The translations under genes and the position numbers were made by a program. The notes below the pieces were generated by a model, which saw only the letters and a program-made list of their open reading frames with translations, was not told the DNA's origin and did no database searches. Source: Nocardia concava NBRC 100430 (GTDB lineage: Bacteria > Actinomycetota > Actinomycetes > Mycobacteriales > Mycobacteriaceae). From it: a DNA stretch of 38,794 nt. Positions 23,850 through 30,789 of the stretch are shown here, piece after piece. How positions within the stretch are numbered: the stretch's first letter is position 1; each line of letters begins with the position of its first letter. Where the stretch lies: contig NZ_BAFX01000106.1 of assembly GCF_000308815.1 (NCBI RefSeq), positions 1 to 38,794 on the forward strand. Reading direction: 5' to 3'.

Positions 23850-24496
23850 TGTCCTACACGGCGCGGCGGAGGCGATCGATCGCCATCATCGCGGTGCCGA
23901 TCTCGATCTCTGCGTGTGGCTCCGGCGTGAGCGCATCACACGAGACGACCACCACCCCACCCCGGCCCGAGCTCGCCGTCTCGTTCCGCTGGACGAATCC
24001 TGTCGAGGAACTGGCCAGTCCGGATGCCACATTCGTGCGAGCGTTTATCGAATCCTGGCAGGCAGTGCTGTATTCAGGTAGCTGGAAGGACGAATATCCA
24101 GGGTTCACCGCCGCCAATCAGCGAGCTGTGGGAATCGGTCAAAAGGATTCTCCGTCAACGTACAAGGACGTTTATCTGAATGTTCTGCGGATCGATAACC
24201 AGGGCACCGAAACGACCGAAGCCGTCGTATGCCTCTGGCCCGGCGCCGAGGAACCACACGGATTCCCGACCGTCTTGACGTACTACCGCAAGGGCACTGT
24301 GGCGCCGCCCGCTGATCAGACCGGGACCGCAAAGCGGCCGACGGGCAACGTTTTCGGAGATTGGATCGCGACGCGGATGGAGCAGCGCAGCGAATCAGAT
24401 CCGGACTGGCCGGCGTGCGATCAACGACGGCCCGCCGACCTGCCGTCGATGTACGCAGAACTGCCCCCGATTCCCGGGTGGCCCGCAGCGAAATAG
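23846..24496 (+). CDS. Lipoprotein of the EspC/WXG cassette
   Basis: 216 residues with a lipoprotein signal: RRRRS basic start, IAIIAVPISIS core and Cys in ISAC, then a Thr/Pro linker. The mature ~170-residue domain (VRAFIESWQAVLYSGSW, TYKDVYLNVLRIDNQ, AVVCLWPGAEE, GDWIATRMEQRSESD) has no family I recognise. It overlaps the large protein by ATGA, so the three genes form one unit. Base use is lower in GC: 24121-24180 has 29 G/C of 60 by my count, against about 70% around. That suggests acquisition or relaxed codon selection. Its surface anchoring beside a probable secreted partner invites an immunity or docking role, which is inference. Confidence 0.72.
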   Translation: MMSYTARRRRSIAIIAVPISISACGSGVSASHETTTTPPRPELAVSFRWTNPVEELASPDATFVRAFIESWQAVLYSGSWKDEYPGFTAANQRAVGIGQKDSPSTYKDVYLNVLRIDNQGTETTEAVVCLWPGAEEPHGFPTVLTYYRKGTVAPPADQTGTAKRPTGNVFGDWIATRMEQRSESDPDWPACDQRRPADLPSMYAELPPIPGWPAAK

Positions 24497-24497
24497 G

Positions 24498-25040
24498 TTA
24501 GGCGTCCAGCTTTTTGAGGGCTTTTTGGACGGTGAGAAAGGTGCGGGTGGTGATGTCTTTGCCCAGGGTTTTTTCGACTACCTGCATGAAGTTGGTGGTG
24601 CTGGGGTTGGTGTTGTCGATGATGGAGAGGAGGGCGGCGGCGTCGGGGTCGAAGCGGACGATTTTGACCGTGTTGGTGTCGTCTTCGGGGAAGACCGGGA
24701 GGGTCTCGGGGGTTTCGCGGACGAAGGTGACGGTCAGGTAGGTCTCGCGGCAGTGGGTTAGACCGGAGAAGGGGTCGGAGTCGACCAAAGCTTGCAACTG
24801 GGCTCGGGTGCGGATGAGGGTGCCGCCGGGGATGCCGAGTTCGGCGTTGAGGGCTTTTTGGATTTTGGCTTCCAGGGCGGGGACCTTCGAGTCCTTGGAC
24901 TGGAAGGTGACGTTGCCGCTGGAGAGGAGGGTGGTGACCTTTTCGAAGCCCAGGCCCTCGAAGACGCCGCGGAGTTTTTCGTTGCGCATGTTGGGGTTGC
25001 TGGGCATGATCCCGCGCAGGAAGGCGGCGTAGCTGTGCAT
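24498..25040 (-). CDS. DUF1697 family protein
   Basis: 180 residues with the DUF1697 pattern: MHSYAAFLRGIMPSNPNMRNEKLRGVFEGLGFEKV split as start and first helix, LLSSGNVTFQS, then ELGIPGGTLIRTRAQL and YLTVTFVRE. These small cytosolic proteins have two ferredoxin-like halves and no known activity. There is one base between its stop and that of the convergent lipoprotein gene. Codon use is less GC-biased than in the backbone (many TTG/TTT in the complement), again suggesting an accessory gene. Confidence 0.85.
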   Translation of the reverse strand: MHSYAAFLRGIMPSNPNMRNEKLRGVFEGLGFEKVTTLLSSGNVTFQSKDSKVPALEAKIQKALNAELGIPGGTLIRTRAQLQALVDSDPFSGLTHCRETYLTVTFVRETPETLPVFPEDDTNTVKIVRFDPDAAALLSIIDNTNPSTTNFMQVVEKTLGKDITTRTFLTVQKALKKLDA

Positions 25041-25072
25041 GGCCGTGAACCTACCTGCGCGGGGGGACGAAA

Positions 25073-25819
25073 TCAGGAGGCGGTGACGCCGTTTTTCTTG
25101 CGTTCGATGTCGGCGAGGGCCTCGAGGTGGGCGGCGCGCTTCTCGGCGGCGGAATCCCAGGCGTCCTTGCGGTTCTTGACGACCTTGGCGGGGGCGCCGA
25201 CGGCGATGGAGTAGTCGGGGATATTGCCCTTGACCACGGCGTGGGCGCCGAGGACGCAGCCGCGGCCGACCAGGGTGGAGCGCAGGACGGTGACCTTGGC
25301 GGCGATCCAGGTGTCGGGGCCGATGCGGACCGGCGACTTCACGATGCCCTGGTCCTTGATGGGCATATTGATGTCGTCGGTGACATGGTCGAAGTCGCAG
25401 ATGTAGCACCAGTCGGCGACCAGGGTGGATTCGCCGATCTCGATATCGAGGTAGGTGTTGACGACATTGTCCTTGCCGAACACCACCTTGTCGCCGATGC
25501 GCAGCGAACCCTCGTGGCAGCGAATGGCGTTGCCGTCGCCGATGTGCACCCAGCGGCCGATCTCCAGCCGGCCCAATTCGGGGGTGGCGTGGATTTCGAC
25601 ATTGCGGCCCAGGAACACCATGCCGCGCAACACCACATGCGGATTGGCCAGCTTGAACTTGGCCAGCCGGTAATAGCGCACCAGATACCAGGGTGTGTAC
25701 GCGCGATTGGCGAGCACCCACTTGAGCGAGGCGGGCGTGAGGAAACGGGCCTGCTCCGGATCCCGGCGGCGCGAACCCCGCCAACGCGAGCGCAACGGTG
25801 CGCCCCACATGCTCGTCAC
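25073..25819 (-). CDS. Left-handed beta-helix acyltransferase (Rv3034c-like)
   Basis: 248 residues. From about residue 75 on, hexapeptide repeats form a left-handed beta helix: LEIGRWVHIGDGN, LRIGDKVVFGKDN, IEIGESTLVADW, VRIGPDTWIAAKV, LVGRGCVLGAHAVV and IAVGAPAKVVKNR. A basic segment precedes it. Such enzymes use acyl-CoA to O-acetylate or O-acylate sugars. The M. tuberculosis counterpart lies in the methylglucose lipopolysaccharide cluster, so acylation of that polysaccharide is the favoured guess. The GTG at 25819 was chosen because AGGGAG sits 7 bases upstream; the frame extends to 25852 without a site. Confidence 0.85.
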   Translation of the reverse strand: MTSMWGAPLRSRWRGSRRRDPEQARFLTPASLKWVLANRAYTPWYLVRYYRLAKFKLANPHVVLRGMVFLGRNVEIHATPELGRLEIGRWVHIGDGNAIRCHEGSLRIGDKVVFGKDNVVNTYLDIEIGESTLVADWCYICDFDHVTDDINMPIKDQGIVKSPVRIGPDTWIAAKVTVLRSTLVGRGCVLGAHAVVKGNIPDYSIAVGAPAKVVKNRKDAWDSAAEKRAAHLEALADIERKKNGVTAS

Positions 25820-25959
25820 GAACTTGCTCCCTGTGTTCACCGGACGTTTCAACGAGGGTATCCGCCCCCTCGAATGGGCGTGAAAGTAGGCTGTGGTCCG
25901 GCTGTAGCGGCCCGACGCGAATCCTCAGACTTCCGTACTGGCAGAAGGGACACCAGCAG

Positions 25960-27297
25960 GTGCGAAACGGCAGGCGGCAGACCGGACGTGACCGACGCGC
26001 GCACACGGGAGTCAAGGTGCTGGCGGCCGCGGCGGCCGGGCTCTTCACGCTGACCGCGTGCTCGTACGGCAGCACCAAGATCGACGATATCGGTGTCGGC
26101 CCCGGCAAGGGCTGGCCACTGGCCTTCCGCGATGCGCACAACAGCGGATCCACCCCGGTGACCGGATCGCGCAAGCTGGCGCTGAATTGGTCACGGCCCG
26201 TAGGCAGTCCGATCGCGCAGCCGGTGATGGTCGGCAGCGACGGGCAGCTGTTCGTCACCACCCGCACCCCCGGGTGCAATCTCGTGTCGTTCCAGATGCC
26301 GACCGGCCGCAAGCGCTTCTGCAATGTGATGGGTCCCAGCGCCATCGACGGCGGCTCCGCGGTCGACGGCAGCGGGAACGTGTACGTCGGCGACGACGGC
26401 GCGGTGAACTCCTACAACAATCTCGGCCAGCCGCGCTTCCGCACGCCCGCCGCCGGGACTCCGGTGTCGCTGCAGTTCACCAGTGACGGGAATGTCCTGT
26501 CCGTCACGCAATCCGGGCAGATCGACGTGCTCAGCCGTCAGACCGGCGACCGCGAGATTCCCACCTTCCAGTTGCTCGGCGAGCCCGATTTCCTCGCCAA
26601 CGCGTCGCTGAACCGCCCGCCGGACGGGCAGGGCCTCGACGACTGCGCGACCGGCGGCCCGCAGTGCCCGGTCGCGAATGTGTCGGCGGTGGACCAGAAG
26701 TCGGGACGGTTCTACGCCACGCTGTGGAAGCCGGGCGACGGTGACGCCGCGCTGGTCGCGCTCACCTACGACGGCAAGGGAGTCCGCGTCGACTGGGACG
26801 CGAAGATGCTCACCGAGGGCAGCGCCACCAGCCCGGCGCTCTCGGCGGACGGCGCCACCGTCTACGTCGGCGACAACACCAACCGGCTGATCGCGGTGGA
26901 TGCCGCCACCGGCAAGACCAAATGGACCCAGGACCTGGGTTTCCCGGCACGCGGCGGGATCTCCGTCAGCGACGGGCTGCTCATCCCCGCCGGGGACGAG
27001 GGGCATCTGATGGCCCTGCGCGACAAGGGTGATCACGCCGAGATCGCCTGGGAGCGCAAGGATCTGGAGTTACGCGGGCGGCCCGTGCAGACCGCGGGCC
27101 AGACCGGGTACACGGTCGCGCCGATCGGCGACAAGCTGACGCTGGTCACCTTCGACACCCATTCCGGCGCGACGGTGCAGTCCAATGAGCTGCCGGGCGC
27201 GGAGGGCACCACGGTCGGCACCGCGGTGGGCGCCGAGGGCGAGGTCGTCGTCACCACCAGGATCGGCGAACTGTTCGTCTTCAAGCCGGAAAAGTAG
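25960..27297 (+). CDS. PQQ-type beta-propeller lipoprotein (Rv3035-like)
   Basis: 445 residues. A basic N-terminus, a hydrophobic stretch (VLAAAAAGLFTLTAC) and lipobox LTAC predict a lipid-anchored exported protein. The mature part is a beta propeller built of PQQ-like blades, visible as repeats such as LVSFQMPTGRKRFC, IDVLSRQTGDREI, LIAVDAATGKTKW and a final GELFVFKPEK. The PQQ/alcohol dehydrogenase catalytic residues are not evident, so it is probably a structural or binding propeller. The GTG has GAAGGGA 9 bases upstream. It is divergent from the beta-helix acyltransferase across 140 bases. Confidence 0.85.
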   Translation: MRNGRRQTGRDRRAHTGVKVLAAAAAGLFTLTACSYGSTKIDDIGVGPGKGWPLAFRDAHNSGSTPVTGSRKLALNWSRPVGSPIAQPVMVGSDGQLFVTTRTPGCNLVSFQMPTGRKRFCNVMGPSAIDGGSAVDGSGNVYVGDDGAVNSYNNLGQPRFRTPAAGTPVSLQFTSDGNVLSVTQSGQIDVLSRQTGDREIPTFQLLGEPDFLANASLNRPPDGQGLDDCATGGPQCPVANVSAVDQKSGRFYATLWKPGDGDAALVALTYDGKGVRVDWDAKMLTEGSATSPALSADGATVYVGDNTNRLIAVDAATGKTKWTQDLGFPARGGISVSDGLLIPAGDEGHLMALRDKGDHAEIAWERKDLELRGRPVQTAGQTGYTVAPIGDKLTLVTFDTHSGATVQSNELPGAEGTTVGTAVGAEGEVVVTTRIGELFVFKPEK

Positions 27298-27316
27298 CGC
27301 CGATTCCCGCGAACGC

Positions 27317-27348
27317 TTGACCTTGACCCAGGGTCAACCCGCCATCCT
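27317..27348 (+). promoter_or_regulatory. MerR-type promoter of the DUF1048-MerR operon
   Basis: TTGACC (27317-27322) and CATCCT (27343-27348) are separated by 20 bases. The spacer opens with the perfect 15-base palindrome TTGACCCAGGGTCAA (27323-27337). An overlong spacer with a dyad between -35 and -10 is the hallmark of MerR-activated promoters, and the operon encodes a MerR protein, so autoregulation is likely. Confidence 0.7.
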
Positions 27349-27401
27349 GATGCCGGGAGTCCCCCGGAACGACCGGGGCAGCTTCAGGATGGAGACGGAT
27401 C

Positions 27402-27857
27402 ATGACGACATTCCTCGAGCGGATAGTCGGCGACCTCGGTGACAAGCGCAGGTGGCGGGAGCACCGGGCACACGTCAAAGCGCTTCCCGCGCAGTACCGT
27501 ACGACGGTCGAGGCGCTGGAGCGGTACCTGTCGCACCTCGGCGGGGTCACGCTGGGCGACCTCCCGGCGGGGCTGCCGATGCCGATCCTGGAGGATCTCA
27601 CCGGCTTGTTCGAGCAGGCCGCGATGAACGGCACCCCGCCGATCGCGGCGGTCATCGGCGCGGATCCGGTCGAGTTCGCCGAGGTCTTCCTGCACCACCA
27701 CACCGGCGTCCACCGGGTCAGCCGGGCACAGGACCCCGAGCTCAGCGCCATCGAGCGCGAGTTCCACCAGGAGGTCGAGCGCGGTCTCGGCAAGGAGCGC
27801 AAGCGGCTGACCGCCGCCGTCGAGCGTGCCGAAGTGGAAGGCCGTCAGGCAGTCTGA
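27402..27857 (+). CDS. DUF1048 domain protein
   Basis: 151 residues. LERIVGDLGDKRRWREH, VKALPAQYRTTVEALERYL and the later EVFLHHHTGV are typical of DUF1048, a small all-helical cytosolic family often encoded beside PadR or MerR regulators. The C-terminal ~35 residues (EREFHQEVERGLGKERKRLTAAVERAE, read as a charged helix) may form a coiled coil. The function is unknown. It is first in a two-gene operon with the MerR gene 4 bases downstream, under a MerR-type promoter. Confidence 0.82.
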   Translation: MTTFLERIVGDLGDKRRWREHRAHVKALPAQYRTTVEALERYLSHLGGVTLGDLPAGLPMPILEDLTGLFEQAAMNGTPPIAAVIGADPVEFAEVFLHHHTGVHRVSRAQDPELSAIEREFHQEVERGLGKERKRLTAAVERAEVEGRQAV

Positions 27858-27861
27858 AGTC

Positions 27862-28662
27862 ATGCTGACCATCAGCCGGCTGGCGGCGTACGCGGGCGTG
27901 ACCGTGCGGGCGGTGCGCCACTACCACCGCATCGGGCTGCTGCCGGAACCGGAGCGCGACCGGTCCGGGTATCGGGTCTACGACGCCGCGGCGGTGCTGC
28001 GGCTGATCCGGATCCACGCCCTCGCGTCCGCCGGAGTGCCACTGGCGCGCGTACAGGAGCTCTTGGACGCGGGCCCGGAGGAGTTCACCGAGAGCGTCCG
28101 GGCCATCGACAAGGATCTGCGCGCCGAGATCCGCAGGCTGCAGGACACCCGTGCGCGGCTCGCCAAACTGGCTGCGGGAGAACATCTCGCGCTGCCGCAG
28201 AGCGTGGTGGACTACCTCGACCGGCTGCGCGGGCTCGGCGTCGACGAGCGGTATCTCGAGCTGGAACGGGACGGGTGGATCATGCTCTCCGCGCAGGTGC
28301 CGGATCTGGTGGACGCCGTGATCGCGCAGAAGCACGAGGACTTGAACAAGCCGGACATGGTGCGGCTCTACGGATTACTAGGCGGTGCACTCGACTGGAC
28401 GGTCGACGACCCGCGGATCGCCGAGCTCGCGGACCTCCTCGAGCGCATGATGGTCGCCGCCGTGCGGGACGGCGAGGTGGAAGTCGACAATCCCGGCGGC
28501 CGGTTCTCGAATCTGCTCGACGATCATTTCGTCGACCTGCTGGACACCGCCATGATCGAGACCTCACCGGTCGCGGCGCGGCTCATGGAGATCATGGCGG
28601 AACGGGGTTGGAAGGGCTGGACCAGAATCGAGCGGGTGCCCGACGATCTGTTCGAATCGTGA
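27862..28662 (+). CDS. MerR-family regulator (TipAL-like)
   Basis: 266 residues. The N-terminal ~70 residues are the MerR winged helix: LTISRLAAYAGVTVRAVRHYHRIGLLPEP, split by the turn before GYRVYDAAAVLRLIRI. A long dimer helix follows (EIRRLQDTRARLAKLAAGE). The C-terminal ~140 residues are a helical effector domain with MIETSPVAARLMEIM. It lacks the Cys residues of metal-sensing MerRs, so the ligand is probably organic. It should activate the MerR-type promoter at 27317-27348 in front of its own operon. Confidence 0.88.
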   Translation: MLTISRLAAYAGVTVRAVRHYHRIGLLPEPERDRSGYRVYDAAAVLRLIRIHALASAGVPLARVQELLDAGPEEFTESVRAIDKDLRAEIRRLQDTRARLAKLAAGEHLALPQSVVDYLDRLRGLGVDERYLELERDGWIMLSAQVPDLVDAVIAQKHEDLNKPDMVRLYGLLGGALDWTVDDPRIAELADLLERMMVAAVRDGEVEVDNPGGRFSNLLDDHFVDLLDTAMIETSPVAARLMEIMAERGWKGWTRIERVPDDLFES

Positions 28663-28676
28663 AGCAGCCCTGAGGG

Positions 28677-29108
28677 TTACCGCGAGACCGAGGCGAACGC
28701 GTCGACCTTGGCGGCGACGCGCTGCAGCAGGTCCACCAGGGTGCGGTACTCGTCATCGCTGAGACCCTCGATGGAGGCGTTGCGCAGCACCTGGATGCGC
28801 TCGAACAGCTTCGCGTGCACGTCGAGGCCCTGCGGGGTGATCGTGTAGGCGCCGGTATCGCCGAGGGCGACCCAGCCGCGATCGAGCAGAGCGCCGAGAT
28901 ACGGTGCGGCCGTGGGTTCCTGGGCGTTCAGGAACGGGGAGAGGGCCACGTCCAGGGCGGCCGCATCGAGCGGGCCGCCCGAGAGGGTGTGCAGGATCTG
29001 CCAGTGGCGGCGCAGCAGGCCCTCGGTGGCCAGGATCGCCGCGAAGTTCTCCTCCAGCCCCTTGTCGATGTGCTTGAGCCAGTAGCCGAACGGCTTCGGG
29101 GTGGTCAT
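28677..29108 (-). CDS. MarR-family regulator (1 of divergent pair)
   Basis: 143 residues. MTTPKPFGYWLKHIDKGLEE is the dimer helix typical of MarR proteins with small-ligand pockets; RRHWQILHTLSGGPLDAAAL, YLGALLDRGWVALGDTGAYTITPQG and a final long helix complete the winged-helix fold. It has GGGAG 7 bases before the ATG and TACAAT (29125-29130) as a -10. It is divergent from a second MarR gene, and two tandem palindromes lie between them. The target compound is unknown. Confidence 0.8.
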   Translation of the reverse strand: MTTPKPFGYWLKHIDKGLEENFAAILATEGLLRRHWQILHTLSGGPLDAAALDVALSPFLNAQEPTAAPYLGALLDRGWVALGDTGAYTITPQGLDVHAKLFERIQVLRNASIEGLSDDEYRTLVDLLQRVAAKVDAFASVSR

Positions 29109-29134
29109 GATGGTCTCCCAATCGATTGTACTTT

Positions 29135-29160
29135 TACATCTGCATGTACTTTAGCAAGTA
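29135..29160. promoter_or_regulatory. Tandem overlapping MarR operators
   Basis: TACATCTGCATGTA (29135-29148) and TACTTTAGCAAGTA (29147-29160) are both palindromes with 5-base arms. They share two bases and the pattern TACwTynGCAwGTA. They fill the gap between two divergent MarR genes, so both regulators could bind here. Confidence 0.6.
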
Positions 29161-29168
29161 ATTGTAAG

Positions 29169-29660
29169 ATGGCAAGCGTGAAGGACAACGATCCCGCGAA
29201 GGACAGCGACCCCGCGATCGTCGCCATAGAGCGCGCCATGGTGGCCATCCGGCGCAGCCAAAGTCGCCGCGCCCTCAACAAATTCGCGGCCCGCGCGGGC
29301 GGCCCGGCCGTCGATCCGACCCTGTTCGGCGTCCTCGACGCGATCGAGGCCCGCGACGGCGAGGCCACCGTCAGCGAGGTCGGCACCGCCCTGGGCGTCG
29401 ATCAGCCGCGCGCCAGCCGCCTGGTGGCGCGCGCGGTCGCCGACGGACTCCTGGAACGCCGCGCCGATCAGCACGACGCCCGGCGCATCCAGCTGCACCT
29501 CACCCCCACCGCCCGCACGGCCCTCAACCGCGCGCACGCCAACCGTCAGGCCATATTCGCCGAGACGACCGCCGACTGGGCCGACCGCGAGCGCGCCGAA
29601 TTCGCCCGGCTCCTAACCAGATTCGTCACCGACTTCGAGGCCATCACCGGGAACCCGTAG
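29169..29660 (+). CDS. MarR-family regulator (2 of divergent pair)
   Basis: 163 residues. After a charged ~15-residue lead come the MarR helices IERAMVAIRRSQSRRAL, FGVLDAIEAR, the recognition region TVSEVGTALGVDQPRASRLVARAV and the wing LLERRADQHDARRIQLHLT with the conserved D-x-R. The ATG at 29169 has no clear ribosome site; a GTG at 29178 is an alternative. It is divergent from another MarR gene with shared palindromes and converges on a third MarR gene. Its target is probably its own locus. Confidence 0.85.
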   Translation: MASVKDNDPAKDSDPAIVAIERAMVAIRRSQSRRALNKFAARAGGPAVDPTLFGVLDAIEARDGEATVSEVGTALGVDQPRASRLVARAVADGLLERRADQHDARRIQLHLTPTARTALNRAHANRQAIFAETTADWADRERAEFARLLTRFVTDFEAITGNP

Positions 29661-29687
29661 GGATCAGCCCGGCCACACCGCAAGGGA

Positions 29688-30122
29688 TCAGTCCGGGCGC
29701 ACCGCATCCAGGGCGGTGGCCGCGCGCTCGAGCATGGCGATGAGCGCCTCGCGTTCGGCGTCGGTGAACTCCGCGGCCAGCGCGCGCTCCACCGGCACCG
29801 CCCGCTTGTCGGCGGCATGCATGACCTTGCGACCCTCATCGGTGAGCCGCGTCTCCAGCACATTGCGATGCCAGGCATGCGGCGTGCGCTCGATGAACCC
29901 GCGCTCGCGCAGATTCGTGAGAACAGTGTTCATCGTCGGCGGTGTGACGCCACACCGCCGCGCCAGCTCCGCCGCCGAAATCCCCGGATTCTCGCTGAGC
30001 ACATAGAGTGCCGCATACTGCGGGATGGTCACGCCCGCCGGTTTCAACGCGGCATTCTTCGCACCCATCAGCGCCTGTTCGGCACGCTTGATGAAGGTCC
30101 CCAGCCGCTCTTCGACAGGCAT
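29688..30122 (-). CDS. MarR-family regulator facing the PPOX gene
   Basis: 144 residues. MPVEERLGTFIKRAEQALMG is the dimer helix; ALYVLSENPGISAAELARRCGVTPPTMNTVL, broken at the turn, is the DNA-binding region and ERTPHAWHRNVLETRLT the wing. The ATG at 30122 was chosen for GGGGTG 6 bases upstream; an upstream ATG at 30149 would add nine residues. It is divergent from the PPOX flavoenzyme gene, with palindrome ATTAGAGTTCTAAT between, which it probably binds. Confidence 0.87.
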   Translation of the reverse strand: MPVEERLGTFIKRAEQALMGAKNAALKPAGVTIPQYAALYVLSENPGISAAELARRCGVTPPTMNTVLTNLRERGFIERTPHAWHRNVLETRLTDEGRKVMHAADKRAVPVERALAAEFTDAEREALIAMLERAATALDAVRPD

Positions 30123-30164
30123 CGACGTCACCCCGGGATGATAACCCATCCACTTGTTCGAACC

Positions 30165-30194
30165 TTGACGATAATTAGAGTTCTAATCTATCTT
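30165..30194 (+). promoter_or_regulatory. Promoter of the PPOX gene with a MarR operator in its spacer
   Basis: TTGACG (30165-30170) and TATCTT (30189-30194) are 18 bases apart. Between them the palindrome ATTAGA-GT-TCTAAT (30174-30187) fills the spacer, the classic position for repression. The adjacent MarR gene at 29688-30122 is the obvious regulator. Confidence 0.65.
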
Positions 30195-30236
30195 CGCTCT
30201 CGCACCTTGCGACCCGATCCGCCCGAAAGGCATTCC

Positions 30237-30635
30237 ATGTCCCACCCCGTCATCCCCGACAAGTACGCCGACCTGCTGACCCGCCCCCTGTTCGCCCACC
30301 TGGCCACCCTCAACCCCGACGGCACCCCGCAGGTCACCCCGATCTGGCAGATCTGGGACGGCGAATTCCTCCGCTTCACCACCACGACCACAAGGGCCAA
30401 GCACCGCAACACATCTCGCGACCCGCACGTGGCGGTCAGCATCAACGACCCGGACGCCCCCTACCGCTATCTCGAGGTCCGCGGCGTCATCGAACGCATC
30501 GACACCGACCCCGAAGGCGACTTCTTCGACGTCCTGGCCCAGCGCTATGACCTGCCGTATCAGAAGCCGGTCGGCGATCACCCGGATCGAGTCGTTCTCG
30601 TCATGCAGCCGACCCACGCCACCTACCAGGGCTGA
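30237..30635 (+). CDS. PPOX-class F420- or flavin-dependent enzyme
   Basis: 132 residues of a split-barrel flavoprotein: LLTRPLFAHLATLNPDGTPQVTPIWQ at the front (with the cofactor phosphate region), FTTTTTRAKHRNTSRDPHVAVSI and the C-terminal VVLVMQPTHATY. Size and sequence fit the PPOX-class F420-dependent enzymes common in Mycobacteriales, which reduce biliverdin, quinones or other small molecules. The start has AAAGG 7 bases upstream. It is controlled by a promoter with a MarR-type operator and is divergent from a marR gene, suggesting chemical-stress induction. Confidence 0.87.
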   Translation: MSHPVIPDKYADLLTRPLFAHLATLNPDGTPQVTPIWQIWDGEFLRFTTTTTRAKHRNTSRDPHVAVSINDPDAPYRYLEVRGVIERIDTDPEGDFFDVLAQRYDLPYQKPVGDHPDRVVLVMQPTHATYQG

Positions 30636-30674
30636 TCCGGCCTCACCCGAACATACAACGCATTTCTAGTGATT

Positions 30675-30711
30675 GCCAGTCTGGCGGATAATCACTTCAT
30701 GTGCCTATATT
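30675..30711 (+). promoter_or_regulatory. Promoter candidate of the FAD-linked oxidase
   Basis: TATATT (30706-30711) is a near-consensus -10. About 20 bases upstream is the perfect inverted repeat GCCAG-T-CTGGC (30675-30685), which would overlap the -35 region. The binding protein is unknown. Confidence 0.35.
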
Positions 30712-30789
30712 GAACACGGGTCGACCGACCCCGACGCCCGGCCGCCGCACGGCTCCCGGCGTTCGGTTCAACGACGAAAAGGCACTGTC

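Noticed and set aside
24498..26345. One 615-codon minus-strand frame as a single gene.
   Set aside because: Only its end (DUF1697, from 25040) is real; the rest is out of frame with the beta-helix acyltransferase and antisense to the propeller gene.
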